DNA of 64,000 nucleotides from Bradyrhizobium sp. WSM471 (GTDB lineage Bacteria; Pseudomonadota; Alphaproteobacteria; Rhizobiales; Xanthobacteraceae). The notes beneath the pieces are model-generated. The model was not told the DNA's origin, did not search any database, and saw only the letters and a list, made by a program, of their open reading frames with translations. Shown in pieces: positions 54,993 to 62,881 of the stretch. The position numbers and the translations under genes are program-made. Within the stretch, counting starts at the first letter, position 1. Every line of letters starts with the position of its first letter. Where the stretch lies: the NCBI RefSeq assembly GCF_000244915.1, contig NZ_CM001442.1:6832012-6896011 (forward strand), written 5' to 3'.

Positions 54993-56603
54993 CTAACCCC
55001 TCGTCCGCAGCTCGCGCCGCAGCACCTTTCCGGTAGCGGTCATCGGCAGTGTCTCCGCGAACTCCACGAACCGTGGGTATTCGTGGGCGGCGAGTTGCAC
55101 CTTGACGAACTCCTGGATCTCGCGCGCGAGTGCGTCGCCGGCGGCGAAGCCCGGGCGCAGCACGATCCAGGCCTTGATCGATTCGGTGCGGATCGGATCG
55201 GGGATGCCGACCACCGCCGCCATCGCCACCGCCGGGTGCTTCATCAGCGTGTGCTCGATCTCGGACGGGCCGACGCGATAGCCGGCGGTGGTGATGACGT
55301 CGTCCTCGCGGCTGACGTACCAGAAGTAACCGTCCTCGTCCTGCACGCCGAGATCGCCGGTGAGCAGGAACTCGCCGGCATATTTCTTCGCCGTCGCCTC
55401 CGGATTGCGCCAGTATTCGAGCATCGTGCAAGGACAGGGCTGGCGCACGCCGATGATGCCGCGCTGTCCCCTCGGCTGCTCCTCGCCTCTGTCGTTGACG
55501 ATACGGACATCGAAACCCGGCGTCGCCTTGCCCATCGAACCGGGGCGGATCGGAAACAGATTCGCGTTGCTGCCGATCACGAGATTGCATTCGGTCTGGC
55601 CAAACACCTCATGCGCGTCGATGCCGAAAGTCTCGCGTACCCAGCCGAGCATCTCGCCCCCGAGGGACTCGCCGCCGGTAAAGATGCTGCGCAGCTTGAC
55701 GCCGGATTGCGTCACCCCAGCCTGCCGCATCAGCTTCAGCGCAGTCGGCGGCAGAAAGACATTGCGCACGCCGAGATCGGCCATCATCTGCATCGCCGCT
55801 TGCGGCTCGAACTTTCGCGCGCGGTGGCCGACCAGGGGAATGCCGTGATACCAGAACGCGAACAGGCCGTTGATGAGGCCGCCGATCCAGGCCCAGTCCG
55901 CCGGCGTCCACATCAGATCGCCGGGGCGCGGCAGGAAGTTGTGGCACATCTCGACATTGGGGAGATGTCCGAGCACAACGCGGTGTGCGTGCAGCGCGCC
56001 CTTCGGATTGCCCGTCGTGCCCGAGGTGTAGATGATCAGCGCGGGATCGTCCGCAGACGTGTCCACCAGCGTAAAGTCGGGCGATGCAGCCTTGAGCGAA
56101 TTCCAGAACGATGTCGTGCCCGCCGGCGTTCGTTCGCCAACTATATAGACATTCTTCAGCTCCGGCAGACGGTCGCGAATCTTCGAAAGCTTCTCCCAGC
56201 CCCCCGCGTCGGTGACGATCGCCTTGGCTTGCGAGTTCGACAGGCGGAATTCCAGTGCGTCTTCGCCGAACAATGCGAACAGCGGAATGGAGATCATCGC
56301 CGAACGGAACGCCGCCATGTGCGCGATCGGCAGCTCCAGCGACTGCGACAGGAACACCGCGACGCGGTCGCCGCGGGCAAGACCATCTGCCTTCAGCACA
56401 TTGGCGAAGCGGCGCGACATCTCCGCGACCTCGTCGAAGGATGTGCGCGTGATGGCGCCGCTTTCATCAACATAGACCAACGCCAGCCGGCCGGTGCCGT
56501 CGGCGTGGCGATCGCAGCAAGCCTCCGCCAGGTTGAAGCGCGCCGGGATCTCCCAGCGGAAATTGCCGTAGAGTTCGTCGTAGGTGCTGGCTTCGGTGAG
56601 CAT
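54993..56603 (-). CDS. Acyl-CoA synthetase (AMP-forming)
   Basis: A 536-residue ANL-family ligase activating a carboxylic acid to its CoA ester through an acyl-adenylate. Motifs: P-loop LIIYTSGTTGNPKGALH, the aromatic-rich WTPADWAWIGG, EVFGQTECN, LTGDLGVQDEDGYFWYVSREDDVI and the catalytic lysine in TATGKVLRREL. WTPADWAW resembles acetyl- or medium-chain-type enzymes. It is the second gene of an operon, ten bases after the epoxide hydrolase stop. Substrate not readable. Confidence 0.9.
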   Translation of the reverse strand: MLTEASTYDELYGNFRWEIPARFNLAEACCDRHADGTGRLALVYVDESGAITRTSFDEVAEMSRRFANVLKADGLARGDRVAVFLSQSLELPIAHMAAFRSAMISIPLFALFGEDALEFRLSNSQAKAIVTDAGGWEKLSKIRDRLPELKNVYIVGERTPAGTTSFWNSLKAASPDFTLVDTSADDPALIIYTSGTTGNPKGALHAHRVVLGHLPNVEMCHNFLPRPGDLMWTPADWAWIGGLINGLFAFWYHGIPLVGHRARKFEPQAAMQMMADLGVRNVFLPPTALKLMRQAGVTQSGVKLRSIFTGGESLGGEMLGWVRETFGIDAHEVFGQTECNLVIGSNANLFPIRPGSMGKATPGFDVRIVNDRGEEQPRGQRGIIGVRQPCPCTMLEYWRNPEATAKKYAGEFLLTGDLGVQDEDGYFWYVSREDDVITTAGYRVGPSEIEHTLMKHPAVAMAAVVGIPDPIRTESIKAWIVLRPGFAAGDALAREIQEFVKVQLAAHEYPRFVEFAETLPMTATGKVLRRELRTRG

Positions 56604-56613
56604 GGGATCGATC

Positions 56614-57750
56614 CTACCGCACCGTCGCGAAGAACTTGCGGACCTCTCCGACATACAGCTCCGGCTGCTCGAATGCGGCGAAATGGCCGCCCTTCTCCAT
56701 CTCGCTCCAATGCGTGATGTTGTGGAAGTTCGGCTCCATCCAGCGCCGCACCGGCGTGATGATCTCCTTGGGGAAAACAGCCACGCCCGTCGGCACCTTG
56801 ACCACCGGCGTGGTCCGGCGTTTGCCGAAGCTTTCCCAATAAAGCCGCGCAGACGAGGTCGCCGTCTCCGTCGCCCAATAGAGCATGACGTTGTCGAGCA
56901 GCTCGTCCTTGGTGAAGATGTTCTCGGGATGGCCGTCGCAATCGGTCCAGGCCCAGAATTTTTCCAGAATCCAGGCCGCCTGCCCGCTCGGTGAATCCGT
57001 CAGACCATAGCCGAGGGTCTGCGGCCGCGTCGATTGCTGCTTCGAATAGCCGGAGTCGAGGTCAACGTAATGCTTGAGGCCGGCGAGCGCGCGCTTCTCT
57101 TCCGGCGTCGGTTCGCCCTCGACCTTCGGTGCGGCGTTGAAGGCGAGCGTGATGTGGATGCCGGCGCAATGCTCGGCGTCCTGCATGCCAAGCGAGGTCG
57201 TCACCGCCGAACCCCAGTCGCCGCCCTGCGCGCCATAGCGTGCGTAGCCGAGCCGGTCCATCAGCCTGGCCCAGGTCGCGGCAATGCGATCGACGCCCCA
57301 GCCGGTGGTGTTCGGCTTGCCCGAGAACCCAAAGCCCGGCAGCGATGGACAGACGACGTGGAAAGCATCGGCGGGATTGCCGCCATGCGCGGTAGGATCG
57401 ACCAGCGGCGCGATCACCTTCTGGAATTCGACGATCGAGCCGGGCCAGCCATGGGTGATGATCAGCGGCAGCGCCGACGGCTCCTTCGAGCGCACATGCA
57501 GGAAGTGGATGTCGAGCCCATCGATCTCGGTGGTGAACTGTTCGAAGCGATTGAGTTTTGCTTCGCGCGCACGCCAGTCGTAGCCATCAGCCCAATAGGT
57601 GCAGATCTCCTGGATCCATTTCAGCGGCGCACCTTGGCTCCAGTCGGAGACCAGCTCCGCCTCCGGCCAGCGCGTCCGGGCGAGGCGCGACTTGAGGTCG
57701 GCGAGAATGTCGTCGCTGATGGCGATGCGAAACGGTTCTATGGCAGTCAT
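56614..57750 (-). CDS. Epoxide hydrolase (EHN-type alpha/beta hydrolase)
   Basis: A 378-residue epoxide hydrolase with an N-terminal EHN segment (residues 1-105) and an alpha/beta hydrolase core. The oxyanion motif is HGWPGSIVEF, the nucleophile Asp is in GAQGGDWGSAV, and GHFAAFEQPE carries the catalytic His. It opens epoxides to diols. Paired with an acyl-CoA synthetase and a MarR regulator it may serve degradation of an epoxide intermediate, for example from a terpene or aromatic compound. Its SD, GGGAG, is six bases before the ATG but lies in the arm of a perfect hairpin. Confidence 0.88.
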   Translation of the reverse strand: MTAIEPFRIAISDDILADLKSRLARTRWPEAELVSDWSQGAPLKWIQEICTYWADGYDWRAREAKLNRFEQFTTEIDGLDIHFLHVRSKEPSALPLIITHGWPGSIVEFQKVIAPLVDPTAHGGNPADAFHVVCPSLPGFGFSGKPNTTGWGVDRIAATWARLMDRLGYARYGAQGGDWGSAVTTSLGMQDAEHCAGIHITLAFNAAPKVEGEPTPEEKRALAGLKHYVDLDSGYSKQQSTRPQTLGYGLTDSPSGQAAWILEKFWAWTDCDGHPENIFTKDELLDNVMLYWATETATSSARLYWESFGKRRTTPVVKVPTGVAVFPKEIITPVRRWMEPNFHNITHWSEMEKGGHFAAFEQPELYVGEVRKFFATVR

Positions 57751-57756
57751 CGGTTG

Positions 57757-57778
57757 CTCCCGATTTGTCTATCGGGAG
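57757..57778 (-). promoter_or_regulatory. Leader hairpin covering the epoxide hydrolase SD
   Basis: On the minus strand CTCCCGAT-AGACAA-ATCGGGAG is a perfect 8-bp hairpin. Its 3' arm contains the Shine-Dalgarno GGGAG, six bases before the ATG at 57750. It could be an RNA switch, a thermometer, or a DNA operator. Confidence 0.6.
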
Positions 57779-57813
57779 AGAGTAGACCGAACGGGCACCG
57801 CATCAAAGGTGCA

Positions 57814-57836
57814 CCTTCTCCCCTTGTGGGAGAAGG
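57814..57836. repeat. Intergenic repeat, family C fragment
   Basis: CCTTCTCCC and GGGAGAAGG flank CTTGT. It lies just after the YqeY gene stop and could act as its terminator. Confidence 0.6.
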
Positions 57837-57846
57837 AAAGAGAGAG

Positions 57847-58302
57847 TTAGCCCGTCAGCGCAGCCTTCACCAAACCAGAGGCCTTGCCGAAATCCATCTG
57901 GCCGGCGTACTTCGTCTTCAACACGGCGATCACCTTGCCCATGTCCTTCATGCCGGCGGCGCCGGTCTCGGCGATCGCGTCCGAGATCGCCTTCTTGACG
58001 TCGTCGTCCGACATCTGCTTCGGCAGATACGCCGAGATCACCGCGATCTCCTCGCGCTCCTGCGCCGCGAGCTCGGCACGGCCGCCCTTCTCGTAGAGCT
58101 CGACCGACTCCTGACGTTGCTTGATCATCTTCTGGAACACGCCGAGCAGGTCCGCGTCCGAGAGCGGCGGCTTGCCGCTGCCGCGCGCCTCGATGTCGGC
58201 GTTCTTGATGGTCGAGTTGACCATGCGCAGCGTGGACAGCTTGCGCTCTTCCTTGGCCTTCATGGCCTCCTTGACCGCATTGTTGATGTCGTCGCGCAGC
58301 AT
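57847..58302 (-). CDS. GatB/YqeY domain protein
   Basis: A 151-residue YqeY-type protein (LSTLRMVNSTIKNADIEARG, ISAYLPKQMSDDDVKKAISDAIAETGA). The fold matches the tRNA-binding tail of GatB, so a role in tRNA-dependent amidation or aminoacylation is suspected. In many alphaproteobacteria this gene sits between carA and dnaG; here dnaG is about 14 kb away. Confidence 0.88.
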   Translation of the reverse strand: MLRDDINNAVKEAMKAKEERKLSTLRMVNSTIKNADIEARGSGKPPLSDADLLGVFQKMIKQRQESVELYEKGGRAELAAQEREEIAVISAYLPKQMSDDDVKKAISDAIAETGAAGMKDMGKVIAVLKTKYAGQMDFGKASGLVKAALTG

Positions 58303-58335
58303 GATCGTGACCCCTTCGCATATCCGACGCCTGAT

Positions 58336-59064
58336 CTAGGCCGTTCGCGGCCCCGAGACAACCGGGGTTCCCAGCCATTCGACCAGCGCCCGCACCGTCG
58401 CCGCAGGCTGCTCCGGCTGCGGCAGATGTCCGCAATTCTCCAGAACGACGAGCCTTGCGCCGGCAATGCCCTCCGCCATCTCCTTCGAGAAGGCGTTGGG
58501 AATCGTGTTGTCCGCATCGCCCGTCAGCACCAGCGTCGGGCATTTGATCGTGGCAAGCGTCGGCCGTGAATCCACCCGCGCGATGATCGCGGTCTGCTGC
58601 CGCAGATAGCCTTCGACGCCCACGTCCTCGCCCTGCTCGTGGACGAGTTGGCGAATGCCGGAATCGTCGCGGCGCGACGGATGTACCAGTTCGGGAAACA
58701 TCTCCTCGCGCGCGGCACGCAGCTCGCCGCGCCGGGCCCGCTCCATCAGGCCGCGGCGGCGCGCGGTCGCCTCCTCCGTGTCGGGCCGCGCCTGGGTGTT
58801 GATCAGCGCGAGCCTGGCCACCCGCTCGGGCGCCTGGCGCATGATCTCGAGCGCGATGTAGCCGCCCATGGAATGGCCGGCGAGCGCGAAGCGCGGCGGC
58901 GCCTCGCTCAGCACCCGCCGGGCGATCGCCGCCATGTTGTCGTCGCGAACATGGTTGGCGACCATCACCGGGCCGAACCGCCACAGCGCCGGGATCACCG
59001 GCGCATAGATCCGGGCCGAGGAGGCTAGTCCCGGAACCAGCAAAATCGGCGTCGTCTGGTCCAT
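58336..59064 (-). CDS. Alpha/beta hydrolase
   Basis: A 242-residue serine hydrolase: the oxyanion region LLVPGLASSARIY, nucleophile elbow LAGHSMGGYIAL, Asp in LTGDADNTIPN and catalytic His in NCGHLPQPEQP. Substrate unknown. It is divergent from carA, 146 bases apart, and lies 33 bases upstream of the YqeY gene. Confidence 0.85.
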   Translation of the reverse strand: MDQTTPILLVPGLASSARIYAPVIPALWRFGPVMVANHVRDDNMAAIARRVLSEAPPRFALAGHSMGGYIALEIMRQAPERVARLALINTQARPDTEEATARRRGLMERARRGELRAAREEMFPELVHPSRRDDSGIRQLVHEQGEDVGVEGYLRQQTAIIARVDSRPTLATIKCPTLVLTGDADNTIPNAFSKEMAEGIAGARLVVLENCGHLPQPEQPAATVRALVEWLGTPVVSGPRTA

Positions 59065-59173
59065 TATTGCCTCCGAAGCCCCCGAATTTGCCGGAAATTA
59101 TGCCGCGGAGCTTAGGGGCCCAAGGCGACCTGTCAAATATGCAAAAACGCATGTGAATCGCCACATCTCCGCT

Positions 59174-59202
59174 TTGACGCGGGCGCCCGCGGGGACTATG
59201 AA
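59174..59202 (+). promoter_or_regulatory. carA promoter, predicted leaderless
   Basis: The -35 TTGACG (59174-59179), a 17-base spacer and the -10 TATGAA (59197-59202) lie only 8 bases before the carA ATG at 59211. Transcription should begin at or next to the start codon. Confidence 0.65.
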
Positions 59203-59210
59203 CCGGGCTC

Positions 59211-60401
59211 ATGACACAACATGACAACGATCCCGCCTGGCCGGACCACAAACCGACCGCGCTGTTGGTGCTTGCCGACGGTACGGTGCTGGAAGGCTTT
59301 GGCCTCGGCGCCGAAGGCCAAGCCGTCGGCGAGGTCTGCTTCAACACCGCGATGACCGGCTATGAGGAGATCCTCACCGATCCCTCCTATGCCGGCCAGC
59401 TCATCACCTTCACCTTCCCGCATATCGGCAATGTCGGCACCAATGACGACGACATCGAGACGGTGAACATGGCCGCGACGCCCGGCGCGCGCGGCGTGAT
59501 CCTGCGCACCGCGATCACCGATCCCTCGAACTACCGCGCCACCAAGCACCTCGACCAGTGGCTGAAGGCCCGCGGCATCATCGGCCTCTCCGGCATCGAC
59601 ACCCGCGCGCTGACCGCGCTGATCCGCAGCAAGGGCATGCCCAACGCCGTGATCGCGCACGCCAAGGACGGCGAGTTCGACCTGCACGGCCTGAAGGAAG
59701 AAGCGCGCGAATGGCCGGGCCTCGAAGGCATGGACCTCGTGCCGATGGTCACCTCCGGCCAGCGCTTCACCTGGGACGAGACGCCGTGGCTGTGGGAGAA
59801 GGGCTTTGGCCGTCAGGACAAGCCTGAGTTCAACGTCGTCGCCATCGACTACGGCATCAAGCGCAACATTCTGCGCCTGCTCGCCGGCGTCGGCTGCAAG
59901 GTGACGGTGGTGCCGGCAACGACGTCATCCGAGGACATCCTGGCGATGAAGCCGGACGGCGTGTTCCTGTCGAACGGTCCCGGCGATCCGGCCGCGACCG
60001 GCAAATATGCCGTGCCCGTGATTCAGGACGTGATCAAGTCGGGCACGCCGACATTCGGAATTTGTCTCGGCCACCAGATGCTCGGCCTCGCGGTCGGCGC
60101 CAAGACCAAGAAGATGCACCAGGGCCATCACGGCGCCAATCATCCCGTGAAGGACGAGACCACCGGCAAGGTCGAGATCACCTCGATGAATCACGGCTTT
60201 GCCGTGGACGAGAGCACGCTGCCGACGGGCGCGACCCAGACCCACATCTCGCTGTTCGACGGCTCCAATTGCGGCATCCAGCTCGACGGCAAGCCGGTGT
60301 TCTCGGTGCAGTACCACCCCGAGGCCTCACCGGGTCCGCGCGACTCGCACTATCTGTTCCAGCGTTTTGCGGACCTGATGCGGCAGAAGAAGAGCGCGTA
60401 A
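59211..60401 (+). CDS. carA: Carbamoyl-phosphate synthase small subunit
   Basis: The 396-residue glutaminase subunit that feeds ammonia to CarB for arginine and pyrimidine synthesis. The N-terminal CPSase domain (ALLVLADGTVLEGFGLGAEG) precedes the class I amidotransferase domain with nucleophile Cys in FGICLGHQML and the His/Glu pair in YHPEASPGP. carB is not in this window, so the two subunit genes are not adjacent. A hairpin terminator follows at 60438. Confidence 0.96.
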   Translation: MTQHDNDPAWPDHKPTALLVLADGTVLEGFGLGAEGQAVGEVCFNTAMTGYEEILTDPSYAGQLITFTFPHIGNVGTNDDDIETVNMAATPGARGVILRTAITDPSNYRATKHLDQWLKARGIIGLSGIDTRALTALIRSKGMPNAVIAHAKDGEFDLHGLKEEAREWPGLEGMDLVPMVTSGQRFTWDETPWLWEKGFGRQDKPEFNVVAIDYGIKRNILRLLAGVGCKVTVVPATTSSEDILAMKPDGVFLSNGPGDPAATGKYAVPVIQDVIKSGTPTFGICLGHQMLGLAVGAKTKKMHQGHHGANHPVKDETTGKVEITSMNHGFAVDESTLPTGATQTHISLFDGSNCGIQLDGKPVFSVQYHPEASPGPRDSHYLFQRFADLMRQKKSA

Positions 60402-60437
60402 GGCGCGCGCTCTCCTGCGACTGCTTTGACGACATCG

Positions 60438-60462
60438 AGCCCGGGCCTTCTCCCGGGCTTTT
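60438..60462 (+). terminator. carA terminator
   Basis: AGCCCGGG pairs with CCCGGGCT around CCTTCT, followed by TTTT. Confidence 0.8.
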
Positions 60463-60463
60463 G

Positions 60464-60504
60464 TCGTTCCGGGGCGCAGCGCAGCGCGAACCCGGAATGA
60501 CAGC
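60464..60504. repeat. Intergenic inverted repeat, family E
   Basis: TCGTTCCGGG and CCCGGAATGA flank a GCGCAGCGCAGCGC core. A common alphaproteobacterial intergenic repeat type from memory. Confidence 0.5.
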
Positions 60505-60511
60505 GGAACGA

Positions 60512-60536
60512 GGAACGCCGCTCAACTCCTATCGTT
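60512..60536 (+). promoter_or_regulatory. EcfG-type general stress promoter of the cupin gene
   Basis: GGAAC (60512-60516), 16 bases, then CGTT (60533-60536) match the alphaproteobacterial EcfG consensus. The cupin ATG is 31 bases further on. Confidence 0.7.
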
Positions 60537-60567
60537 GATCACTGCTACGGTCACGCAGGAGCCCCTT

Positions 60568-61092
60568 ATGTCCGTCGTCCGCGACAATGCCGAGCCGCTC
60601 GCCATCGTGTTTGAGGATGACGGGCTCGTGCCGAACAATATCCTCCCCTTCCTGGTCTACCAGGCCGCAGTGAAGCTCGATTCCAGACAGCCGGAAGAGA
60701 CGATCGAACGCTTGTTCGAAGCGAACGGCTGGGGCGGCACGTGGCGCAATGGCGTCTTCGATTATCTGCATTATCACGCGACGGTGCATGAGGTGCTCGG
60801 CGTTGCGCGTGGCAGCGCGCGCGTTCGCTTCGGCGGCGACCATGGCCAGGAGCTGGAGATCAAGGCCGGCGACGTCGCGATCCTGCCCGCCGGCACAGGT
60901 CACCAACGCATCAAGGCCAGCGAGGATTTCTGCGTGATCGGCGCCTATCCGCCGGGCGCGAAGATGGAGATCACCCGCGCAACGCCGGAGAACCACGCGA
61001 AAGCGCTAAAGACGATTCCAAACGTCGCGCTGCCGCCGGCCGATCCGGTGGCCGGCAAGGACGGGGCGCTGATGCGGTTGTGGCGGTACTAG
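60568..61092 (+). CDS. Cupin-domain protein (YjlB-like)
   Basis: A 174-residue single-cupin protein. The metal-binding histidines are in YLHYHATVHEVLGV and the second cupin motif is in GDVAILPAGTGHQRI. The length and order resemble YjlB. Function unknown. ATG 60568 follows AGGAG by seven bases. A stress-sigma promoter lies directly upstream, so it is probably part of the general stress response. Confidence 0.83.
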   Translation: MSVVRDNAEPLAIVFEDDGLVPNNILPFLVYQAAVKLDSRQPEETIERLFEANGWGGTWRNGVFDYLHYHATVHEVLGVARGSARVRFGGDHGQELEIKAGDVAILPAGTGHQRIKASEDFCVIGAYPPGAKMEITRATPENHAKALKTIPNVALPPADPVAGKDGALMRLWRY

Positions 61093-61117
61093 CGGCGCTC
61101 CTCCAACAAACTCCGCA

Positions 61118-61238
61118 GTCGTCCGGCGAAGGCCGGGACCCATAGCCACGAAAGGTAGCTTGGCGAAGATTCGCAATTGCGCATCTCGCGCCACAACTTC
61201 TCCCTGGGGGTATGGGTCCCGGCCTTCGCCAGGACGAC
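61118..61238. repeat. Intergenic inverted repeat, family A, diverged copy 5
   Basis: Arms at 61118-61143 and 61212-61238. The left arm reads GTCGTCCGGCGAAGGCCGGG and the right arm carries the matching change CCCGGCC, except at its outer end. The paired changes keep the inner hairpin. Confidence 0.75.
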
Positions 61239-61263
61239 GACGTGGAAGCAATCCAGCGTGCGC

Positions 61264-61788
61264 CTACGCCTCGTTCGCGCCTTCCTGTCTCGTGGCTTCG
61301 AACAAAAACCAGGTGCGGCGCTCGGTCTCGTCGATGAAGTTCTCGAGGATGCTGGCGCTGGCGACGTCACCGGCGTCGTCGCAGACCTCGTGTGCCTTGC
61401 GCATTGCCGCGGCGACATGCTTGTTGTCCTGCATCAGCTCGCGCAGCATCTCGCGCGGCGGGACATAGTCTTCGTTGTTGTCCTTGATGGTCTGGAGTTT
61501 CGCGACCTGGCCGATCGACTTCAGCGTGGTGCCGCCGATCTTGCGGACGCGCTCGGCGAGCTGGTCGGTGGTGGCGAAGATCTGGTCGGACTGCTCGTCG
61601 AGCAGCAAATGATAATCGCGGAAATGCCGGCCGCTGATGTGCCAGTGGAAATTCTTGGTCTTCAGATACAGCGCGAACGCATCGGCCAGAAGCACGTTGA
61701 GTGCCTCCGAAACCTTGTTGACCGCCTGGGACGACAGATCGGTAGGGGTATCGAGGTCGGGCGAGACCTTTTGTGGGGCTTTGCTCAC
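61264..61788 (-). CDS. dps: Dps ferritin-like DNA-protection protein
   Basis: A 174-residue ferritin-fold protein that stores iron and protects DNA under oxidative stress. The ferroxidase motif is NFHWHISGRHFRDYHLLLDEQSDQI with the expected His and Asp/Glu residues. The GTG at 61788 is chosen: AAGG lies six bases upstream, giving the start MSKAPQKVSPDL. An EcfG-type promoter lies 53 bases further upstream, so stationary and stress induction is likely. Confidence 0.9.
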   Translation of the reverse strand: MSKAPQKVSPDLDTPTDLSSQAVNKVSEALNVLLADAFALYLKTKNFHWHISGRHFRDYHLLLDEQSDQIFATTDQLAERVRKIGGTTLKSIGQVAKLQTIKDNNEDYVPPREMLRELMQDNKHVAAAMRKAHEVCDDAGDVASASILENFIDETERRTWFLFEATRQEGANEA

Positions 61789-61840
61789 GGGAAACCTTCC
61801 TGTTAGGACGCAGACATTGACGGCGCGCCGCCGCACCCCT

Positions 61841-61865
61841 AACGCAGGCGGGCAGCGCCGGTTCC
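61841..61865 (-). promoter_or_regulatory. EcfG-type general stress promoter of dps
   Basis: On the minus strand GGAAC (61865-61861), 16 bases, then CGTT (61844-61841). The -35 also forms part of an inverted repeat CGGTTCC-N6-GGAACCG at 61859-61878. Confidence 0.7.
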
Positions 61866-61901
61866 TTCAGCGGAACCGATTGGCCGGGGCCCTCGACGAC
61901 C

Positions 61902-62603
61902 ATGGACGACTGGATCGATTATTACGACTCGACGCACACGATCTATGTCAGCAAGCTGCATCGCGACTTGCACTTCCAGATCATCGCGCGGGACATCATC
62001 GGCTACATTTCTTCGCCCGAGGCGACAGTGCTCGACTATGCCTGTGGCGAGGCGCTGTCGGCGAGCCAGGTCGCGGCGGCCTGCGGCCAGCTGATCCTGG
62101 CCGAGCCCGCGCCCGGCGTGCGCGGCCGGTTGATCGCGCGGTTTGCCCCGAATACGAAGATCCGCGTCCGCTCGCTCGACGATGTCCGCAAGATGCAGGA
62201 GCAGTCGATTGATCTCGTCGTGATGAACTCGGTCGCGCAATACATGACGCCGGACGAGCTCGACGCCGCGCTCCTCAACTTTCGCCGTATCCTGAAGCCC
62301 GCGGGCAAGCTCGTGCTGGGCGATGTCCTCCAGCCCAATGTCGGCATGCTCAGGGACGTCACGGCGCTGCTCAGCTTCGGCCTGCGGCACGGCTTTTTCA
62401 AAGATGCGCTGATCGGGCTGATCAGCACCGCACTGTCAGATTACCGTCAGCTGCGCACGCGCATCGGGCTGCAACGCTACAGTGAGGAGGAGATCACCGC
62501 CAAGCTGAAGGCAGCCGGCTTCGCGGTCCAGCGCGCTCACCGCAATATCGGCCACAATAGCTGGCGCATGACGTTCGTCGCGCGGCCGCCATTGGTTCGG
62601 TAA
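61902..62603 (+). CDS. Class I SAM-dependent methyltransferase
   Basis: A 233-residue Rossmann-fold methyltransferase: motif I is VLDYACGEALSASQVA, the acidic strand-2 end is in LILAEPAPG, and SIDLVVMNSVAQYM is motif IV-like. Substrate unknown. It is divergent from dps across 113 bases. Confidence 0.82.
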   Translation: MDDWIDYYDSTHTIYVSKLHRDLHFQIIARDIIGYISSPEATVLDYACGEALSASQVAAACGQLILAEPAPGVRGRLIARFAPNTKIRVRSLDDVRKMQEQSIDLVVMNSVAQYMTPDELDAALLNFRRILKPAGKLVLGDVLQPNVGMLRDVTALLSFGLRHGFFKDALIGLISTALSDYRQLRTRIGLQRYSEEEITAKLKAAGFAVQRAHRNIGHNSWRMTFVARPPLVR

Positions 62604-62692
62604 GCTTCCTGGGTTCTTAAGGACCCTGGGTTCGTTAAGCATAACGTCTGCCTGAGGTGGCTTGTCGCACCCCGATCGGCAATGATCGCCGC

Positions 62693-62768
62693 GGCCCGGT
62701 GGCGGAAGTGTCTACGCGAGGGCGATGCATCGCTCTTTATCCTGGTTCAAATCCAGGCCGGGTCTCCA
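62693..62768 (+). tRNA. tRNA-like element with abnormal anticodon arm
   Basis: Exactly 76 bases. The acceptor stem GGCCCGG pairs with CCGGGTC (one G-U), the T arm is CCTGG-TTCAAAT-CCAGG, a 3-bp D stem GCG/CGC is possible, and CCA is encoded. The D loop lacks the usual GG. The anticodon region folds best as a 7-bp stem (AGGGCGA/TCGCTCT) with a 4-base loop TGCA, so no normal 7-base anticodon loop forms. It is either a decayed tRNA gene or a tRNA-like RNA with another job. Confidence 0.5.
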
Positions 62769-62831
62769 CGCTTCGCCCCTCACGGGGCTACGCGTGGCGC
62801 AGCCACGCGAGGGCCGGAGGGGCGAAGCGTG
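62767..62831. repeat. Nested perfect hairpin after the tRNA-like element
   Basis: Outer arms CACGCTTCGCCCCTC (62767-62781) and GAGGGGCGAAGCGTG (62817-62831) are perfectly complementary. An inner hairpin CGCGTGG-CGCAG-CCACGCG lies at 62791-62809. The outer arm begins inside the CCA of the tRNA-like element. Confidence 0.75.
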
Positions 62832-62881
62832 TCCGGCATAGCTGGAGCGAAGCGCAAGCGTAGACGGACTGGCCGCAATCC

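Noticed and set aside
62693..62831. Permuted alphaproteobacterial tmRNA
   Set aside because: There is no tag-peptide reading frame and no tmRNA-type 5' acceptor/D-arm sequence near the CCA-bearing piece.
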